A stretch of 64,000 nt of DNA from positions 186,001 through 250,000 of the forward strand of contig JAFMOC010000447.1 of assembly GCA_019802505.1 (NCBI GenBank). The letters are read 5' to 3'. The notes under the pieces were generated by a model. The model was not told the DNA's origin and did no database searches. It worked only from the letters and a program-made list of their open reading frames with translations. Below are positions 57,183 to 64,000 of this stretch, piece by piece. Source of the stretch: Corydoras sp. C115 (Eukaryota > Chordata > Actinopteri > Siluriformes > Callichthyidae). Made by a program: the position numbers and the translations under genes. Each line of letters starts with the position of its first letter. Positions within the stretch are counted from its first letter, which is position 1.

Positions 57183-57921
57183 GAAGAGAAGGCATTTAAG
57201 CGTGAAGGTGTGTAATATTGATATTATTCATCTCTGAAGGCACAGAAACCGCAGAATTCGTTTAGTAAAACAAAAGTTAGCCAATAAAAGCCACGAGACG
57301 TCACTGCGCGCTGCTCCTCTCAACATCGTCTCCTGAAAACGTGGAACTAAACAATAAAACACAACAACAAGTTCCCGGAACTGAACTCTGACATGAGACA
57401 CGAGTTACAGACGTTTCTAAGAATTATCGTACGACTAAGTGCAAATCAATTTCTTTTTAAAATGCGTATTTATTTACACTATATACGTTTAGAATAGTGA
57501 TTTATATGTTTATAGTTGTTGTTAAATATTCTGAGTTTCTTTATATTGAATATTTAGCGATTTTCTTAATTAATTTTATATAACTTTACATTTATTTTCT
57601 TTACCTGACGTCAAATCTCTATTGAATAATCTTTAATACTTAAATTATTAAAACTATTAATTTATTTATTCTCTAAAACCTTTAACAAAATTCAGTAGGT
57701 GAACAGGTTTATCGTTTCCTTTTGTTTCTCTATTTAAACCTGCAAAACAAAAGAAGTCCAAACATTTACTAAAGTTTCCAATCTGACTCTTTTTGTTAGA
57801 CGAACAAATGAAACAGGATTTAAAAATTTAGCTCAAATACATGACATCGGAAATAATAATAAAAAATAGTCTGTTGTTCATATTCTATTTATTTTGTCGT
57901 ATCAGTTTTTATTCGTTTTTC

Positions 57922-57923
<2 letters not shown>

Positions 57924-58004
<81 letters not shown>
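57924..58004. repeat. (ATT)n microsatellite
   Basis: About 26 ATT units with one ATC. Confidence 0.97.
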
Positions 58005-58006
<2 letters not shown>

Positions 58007-58937
58007 CGCTAAAGTACTTTTGACTAATTATTTCAGAATAGATTCTGTTGGTAAGGTTTAAAAAGGGGCGGGGTTAATTGTTCAAATTCTTCATATCGTT
58101 TTGGAATAATTGTGTTGATTTTTAAAGTCCAGTTTTGTTTCTGCTGATGTTGTTGGTTTGTTTCAGATGTTTCTTTAAATATAATATTAGTTATTAATTT
58201 TATGACGATAATATAATTGATGCAAAATCATGAAGAAATCAAAACATCATTAATGAATGTTTAATAGACCAGTTAATTTTATTTTCCAAAAAAGTAACGT
58301 AATGAAAATGCAAGAAAATCAAAGTAAATCAATTACATTGAAATACATGAGATAACTTGATCAAAACTTTTTTTTTTGTTTAAATCATTTTTGTTTTAAT
58401 AAAAATCAAACAGGGGTGTGTTATTCACCTTTAAAGCATTATTTATTAAATTTTATTAAAGTTAAAGCGACATTCTGAGGATCTTTAATGAGTTAAAACA
58501 GAGGGTTTTTTTAATTGTAAGATTAGTTTCTCTAAACTCACCCCAGATCTGTGGCTCATCAAAATCTTTTAATTTTAGGACATACGTGTAAAATGAAGAT
58601 ATCAGGAAAATGAACAGGCCGAATGTTAATTAGGGAGAGATATCAGTTAGCAGATAATAAATCACGGGGGTGTCAGAGGGGCAGGAAGGTAAATCCTGAC
58701 GTCCATATATCAGTGCGGGTGAGGCGGAGGCTCTGAGACCCTGCTCCGTGTATTAAACTCTATACTATATAAATATTAGCCCATATCCCCGGAATCAGAC
58801 CCTCAGGAAGCGAGCAGTTCACCGCTGACAGGGTTTACTCTATGGGAAGCCAACAGGTCCATAAATAACACAAAAAAACCCTCTGAAAGGAGTGGAACAC
58901 CTTCTGACTTCACCTACAACATCTGATGCAGAAATTC

Positions 58938-58943
58938 ATATAT

Positions 58944-59035
<92 letters not shown>
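58938..59035. repeat. (AT)n microsatellite
   Basis: About 49 AT units with one AAA interruption. Confidence 0.97.
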
Positions 59036-59039
<4 letters not shown>

Positions 59040-59419
59040 GAGTTTTTAGAAGCTTCAGAGACCTTTTAATTAAAAAGAGTAAAACGCACCAAAAATGTTA
59101 TTTCAGTGTTAATAAATTAAAATGAAATAACAAATACTATGAACTTAAAAAACGAAATTGTATTGATGAATAATAATTAATAAATGATTAATCTGCAAAA
59201 AGTAGCCTACATTAAAAAAAAAACATAAATAATTTAAAATAAATCTTCATAAAAAGTTGAATGTCAATAATTAAATTTTTGTAATTTTTTCAATATTAAT
59301 AAATTATTCATATAACTATAACCAACAAATTCGAGAAATGGTTTAGAAAATAGGTAATTTAAATAAGTGTTTACATCCATAATTATTTATGAATGTAAAA
59401 AAATTAAGATATTTTTGTT

Positions 59420-59422
<3 letters not shown>

Positions 59423-59465
<43 letters not shown>
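59423..59465. repeat. (AAT)n microsatellite
   Basis: About 14 AAT units. Confidence 0.95.
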
Positions 59466-59466
<1 letters not shown>

Positions 59467-61200
59467 CCTTATTAAACATTTTGTGGCATTAAAAATACAT
59501 ATTTAAAAGCGTTTTTTATAACTTTACTTTTTGCATTATAACTGCTTATGAACTTATTGGCTTTCCATAGTCGCCACTTTTTAAATAAATATTGTATAAT
59601 TATTGTTGTTTAATTTCACTAAATTGCTCGTTCTGATCGTAGCTAAAACATATAGTTAGTTATTATTTTATTTTTTATTATTTATAATATAAATAATATT
59701 CCCAATCATGACGTCACGCCCAAAGTTAACTTCTTCACCACTTAACAACGTTCATAAAAACCTTTAAGTTCGTTCTGAATGTGAGAAAAAACAGCTGAAT
59801 TATCGAAACGTGTGAAAAATGAATGGCCTGGTGAATTTATTTGATTGGCGTGACGTCACTCAGAGGCTGTCGCTTTGAACAGAATGAGAAACACTGATTT
59901 ATTATTTTTTTAATTCTCGTGTAAAGACGAGTCGCGTTTGAGCTCCACACACAAACCCACGACCCGGGGACTTTTCTCTTTCACAGAGACACAATCAGAG
60001 ACACAATGAGAGCTTTTTTTGTGACTCTTCTGGGGTTTCTGCGTCTCTTTATCTGTGAGAAACGGGAAAAATGTCACAATACGCAAGGACATGGACGCGG
60101 GAAACATTTACAGTAAACACACATCCGATTTGGCTCCGAAATCATCTGTTTTCTGCTGAACTGAACATTTTGTTCGTTTTAATTTGGGCTCTTCGAGTTC
60201 CGACACAATGAGTCTGAGCACAATAAGTGTGAACATGCTTTATTCTCCATCTTTCCATCAACACATCCACCCCGAACCGAGCACACTGCGATCTGTGCAA
60301 TAAAAAAACTCCACACTGCTCGAGTCTGAAGGTCAGAGGGTTTTTAGGGCGTTAGTTTCACAAACTTTAATTTATATACAAAAAAGATAAAAGAATATTA
60401 AATCAGAGTTTCTATTCTAATTTGTTGTGATGGATGAAATGAAATGGATTTATTCATAATTAAATCAAAGTTTATTATTAATTCCCGTTTAGTTCAAAGA
60501 ATGAAACAATCTCTGAATGAAGAACGTTTTAAAATTCAAAGAGGTGGATGATAGGAAATGGTTTTGGTTAATTAAGCACTTTTTGGATTCTTTATTTGTG
60601 TTATTATCAGGTCAGTGATTTGAACAGGTCAGTAATATCAGGTCTGTAAGAGGAATCGTTTTAGATGAATGTTGATTTTTTTTGTTCTATTATTTTACCA
60701 GGAAAAGTTTAAATCTGATGAAATCGAATCTCAGGTCGTGATGGAAGGGAGATCGTTGTGAAAAAAGGAAAGAAAGTCAGACAGTAAATAAACTTCATGT
60801 CCCATAATTCCATGTAATCTTCATGTCCGTGCCTGATAGTGAAGGGAAAAGGAAGGAGATGGAGGTTTGATATGGACTCCTGGATGGAGATGAGGGTCAC
60901 CTCGTGTTTGTTTATTTGGGCTGAGGGACGTTTTCTCTCCACATGTCTCCCCTGACTCAACAAACAGAGCGGGGACAGCCACCATCTGGAGCCATCAGCC
61001 GGGTCCTCCCCCAAAACAGGGCCACCAAATGCCAGAACATCAGCAGAACATCTTAAATCCCCAAAACACTAACGCGACGTTTCAGCTTCTGAATCATACA
61101 GAATGCAAAAGTTATTTCGTTACCAGCAGCTCAGCAAAAAGAAAATTATATCTTTATTTTCCGATAATTTTTTTATTTTAGGGCATGTTTTGGCTAATAG

Positions 61201-61203
<3 letters not shown>

Positions 61204-61267
<64 letters not shown>
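61204..61267. repeat. (ATT)n microsatellite
   Basis: About 21 ATT units. Confidence 0.97.
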
Positions 61268-61497
61268 GGCTATTGTCTTTAACGAGGTAATTAAAAATGC
61301 ATTTATAGTATTATTATTCATTTTTGTCATTATAATTGCTATTTTAAAAGCTTCAATGTATTTGACACATATTTATTAAATGTGTGAATATTAATAATCT
61401 GTTAAAAGAACCTTAAATAAAATGCATACAAGTAGTAATTATTATTTTTTAATAATAAAGAGAAAGACTCTGCTAATAATAATAACAATTATAATTA

Positions 61498-61548
<51 letters not shown>
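61498..61548. repeat. (AAT)n microsatellite
   Basis: About 16 AAT units, roughly 230 bases after the ATT run of opposite sense at 61204; the two could pair. Confidence 0.95.
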
Positions 61549-61549
<1 letters not shown>

Positions 61550-61714
61550 TGTTTGCTGAACTGAGCATATATTTAGTATTATTTTTAATAATTTAAAATT
61601 CGTTTGTTTAAATTTTATTTAATTCTATATAAAGATAATTTTTAAGATCTTTTTTTTGTTGTTGTACTTTTCGTCCTCCACAAACCTCGAGGATCCTGGT
61701 CTAAGTTGATCCTC

Positions 61715-61850
61715 TGTGGCAGCTGTAACAGCTTCCGCCCTTAAACGAAAGCTTTCCACAGGATTTTGGAGTGTGTCTCAGGGGTTGGTGGATGAGGTTT
61801 AGATCAGGCTTCTTTTGCGGGTCATTAAAGTTCCAGAAGTCGACCCGAAT
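61715..61850 (-). mobile_element. Tc1/mariner-like fragment upstream of tbx1
   Basis: GGCAGCTGTAACAGCTTCCGC, AAAGCTTTCCACAGGATTTT and GGAGTGTGTCTCAGGGG match the reverse strand of the 3' part of the same decayed Tc1-type family. Confidence 0.5.
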
Positions 61851-62625
61851 CAGAGCTTAAAGATCGTTAGTGTGATTAGTTTGTTGAGACTGAAGCGTCA
61901 TTAAGGTCGTTCTCGTTTGAGCTCAGAACTTTATTGATGCTTAGACTTTGAGTTCTGTTGATGTTTCTTTGCTTTGAGAAACGCGACGTTCAGCAAATTC
62001 CAGGCGTGAAGGTCCAGATGGTCGAGGAGGACTCGTCTCGTCAAGAGAAACGTCTCGGGGAGGAAGGTGGAATGTCCCGAAAAACCCACAGATGAGGACA
62101 GATCTGCTTTCAGAGAGAAAAAGCAGGAGTGAAAGTCACCTCTGTTCTGCGCTCGGCTTTGTTTTAAAACGGCGCAGAAGCTTTTAGCTTTTGAAACGTA
62201 TCCTCTTCCTATCAGAGCAGAAGCCCCGGGCCCGTCATCACCTGGGCCTCCGCCGCCCGCCCATTGGTCCGGCTCTGAATAGCTGGAATTCCCTTCGTGG
62301 AAAACGTGCAGAGAGGGCCGCACTGATCTCCCAAATTAATTAAGGCCTTTCTCTGACCGAGAGGGACGCCCGCTCCGCGTTACCGCCGAGGCCGGGCCGA
62401 GGTTATAAATCTGTCACTGCCGGCTTTCTTCTCCTGGATTGAGGTGCAGGAGTCGGAACGGCTTCAGTTCAGATTCCGTCCTCGTGTCCTCCGGGTCTCG
62501 CGACCACACACCTGAAAAATGTCCTCAACATATCATTAGCATATCATTAACATAACGTTGACATAGCAGTTCTTCTTTAATAATCCAGGTTTGTGTATCA
62601 GTAGTTAGTTCTCTCAGATTATCAT

Positions 62626-62961
62626 CTCATTATGTTCCGCTTTATCCTCTATTAGGGTCGGGGGTGGGGGTGGGGGGGGGGGGGGTTCCCCATGTCCATC
62701 CAGGGGAGAACGTTTTGGGCGCTGGGCAGATACACCCAGGACAGGACGCCAATCTATCGCTGGGCACACACTCACTCACACAGACACAGGCAATTTGGAG
62801 AACTCAATTGACCTTGATCCATGTTTTTTGGACTGTGGGAGGAACCCGGAGAAAACCCAAGCGGACACGGGGAGAACATGGAAATTCCACCCAGATGGGG
62901 ATTCGAACCTGGAATCTCCACTGAGAGGAGAACATGCTAAACATGATGCCACCATGCCGCC
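62626..62961 (-). mobile_element. tRNA-derived SINE upstream of tbx1
   Basis: Nearly full-length reverse copy from CATTATGTTCCGCTTTATCC to CACCATGCCGCCC. The ATATGGGG segment is deleted. Confidence 0.88.
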
Positions 62962-63289
62962 CAAAACCTACAACCAATAAGATTCATTAAAAATAAAAGA
63001 CTTGACTTCAGCTGAAGAGATGTTCACTTTTCGTTTTTTGTTAATGTTAAATGAACGAGTGGTTCTGTGAGTTGAGAAAGGCCACGCCCCTCACATTAGG
63101 GTGTAGGGTGGCCGCAGTGTGCCGCCTGCTCTGGGTTTTTCCATAATGAAGGGAAGCCGTTAAGTTTTCTAAATATCTAAATATCTCAGCAATACTCTGT
63201 ACTATCCCGTCAATACCTCATGAATATGTAATGAATATCACAAATATCCATAGATATTACATCATCCAATTATCTCATGAGATATAACA

Positions 63290-63835
63290 ATCCCACCCAC
63301 TGTCACCCCACTAAGACCCCACTGCCACCTCAATGACTCCTCACCAAGACCCCACCAAGACCCCACTGACACCCCAATAACTCCTCACTGAGACCCCACT
63401 AAGACCCCACTGACACCCCAATAACGCCTCACTGAGACCCCACTAAGATCCCAATGACACCCCACTGCCACCCCAAAGACTCCTCACCAAGACCTCACTG
63501 AAACCCCACTGAATCCCCACTGACACCCTACTAACTCCCCACTGACACCCCACTGCCACCTCAATGACTCCTCACCAAGACCCCACTCAGACCCCACTGA
63601 CACCCCAATAACTCCTCACTGACACCCCACTAAGATCCCAATGACACCCCACTGCCACCCCAAAGACTCCTCACCAAGACCTAACTGAAACCCCACTGAA
63701 TCCCCACTAAATTCTCACTGACACCCTATTGGATCCCCACTTACACCCCAGTGACACCCCACTAACTTCCAACTGATACTAATACCCCGCTGAGACCCCC
63801 ACTCACACCCCACTGACTTCAGTGATGTCCCACCA
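63290..63835. repeat. C-rich degenerate tandem array
   Basis: Units built from ACCCCACTGAC, ACCCCAATAACTCCTCACTG and CCACTAAGACCCC, with a higher-order repeat: a block around 63420-63500 recurs at about 63601-63690. No open frame of note. Confidence 0.9.
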
Positions 63836-64000
63836 ACTATTCCACAAACATCCACCCAACCTCAAAGAGGTTCCATCCAACAGCTCCCAAAAATTGGCAG
63901 AACCACCCCCACCCCCCACCATAACCCCGCCCCCCTCACTCCGTCACGTCTGTGCTCAGTGAATGACTGAATGATTGTCTTTATGAATGAATGAGTGGAT

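Larger units (their letters stand above)
54723..64000. other. Upstream region of tbx1
   Basis: AT-rich DNA with many microsatellites. Repeat-free islands of higher complexity lie at 55960-56460, 58530-58900, 60690-61020 and 62150-62480; the last contains CCCATTGG, an inverted CCAAT box. No coding exon recognised. The text after 63840 is low-complexity and ends in GAATGAATGA. Confidence 0.45.

Overview
The window is vertebrate nuclear DNA, almost certainly from a teleost fish. It has intron-rich genes, long CA/GT/AT microsatellites, minisatellites, and more than 25 copies of a tRNA-derived SINE whose body resembles the DANA-type SINEs of otophysan fishes. The species cannot be named from the sequence. 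There are no prokaryotic signals, no CRISPR array and no recognisable viral gene.

Only two protein genes can be supported, and they face each other tail to tail. On the + strand lies gnb1l, a WD40 protein related to human GNB1L, with coding exons at 16210-16319, about 17150-17445 (corrupted), 21600-21692, 24919-25128 and 32981-33247. On the - strand lies tbx1, the T-box transcription factor. It has eight coding exons (54193-54226, 52416-52821, 49260-49361, 48319-48490, 47637-47792, 45152-45219, 44833-44933, 42779-43158) that join without a frame break into 472 codons plus a stop. Convergent GNB1L and TBX1 is also the arrangement in the human 22q11.2 (DiGeorge) region, so this is conserved synteny. 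The two genes are not known to share a pathway; their adjacency is mainly of regulatory interest.

Layout: 1-16.2 kb is repeat-rich DNA upstream of the gnb1l start codon. It holds many SINEs, a 25-unit composite CA satellite (6814-8155) and a CT-rich tract (11640-12425). 16.2-33.2 kb is gnb1l; its first large intron contains an indel-rich block (about 16640-20690) in which both the SINEs and one exon look like uncorrected long reads. 33.2-42.8 kb is the convergent spacer. 42.8-54.2 kb is tbx1, with two minisatellites in its last intron and a CpG-rich first exon. 54.2-64 kb is AT-rich DNA upstream of tbx1, with islands of higher-complexity sequence that are enhancer candidates, and a C-rich degenerate tandem array at the right edge.

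I found no new biological system. The most useful observations are the corrupted block hiding a gnb1l exon, a satellite whose every unit carries a splice-acceptor-like sequence, several SINE rearrangements, and an expanded array against a non-consensus tbx1 splice donor.
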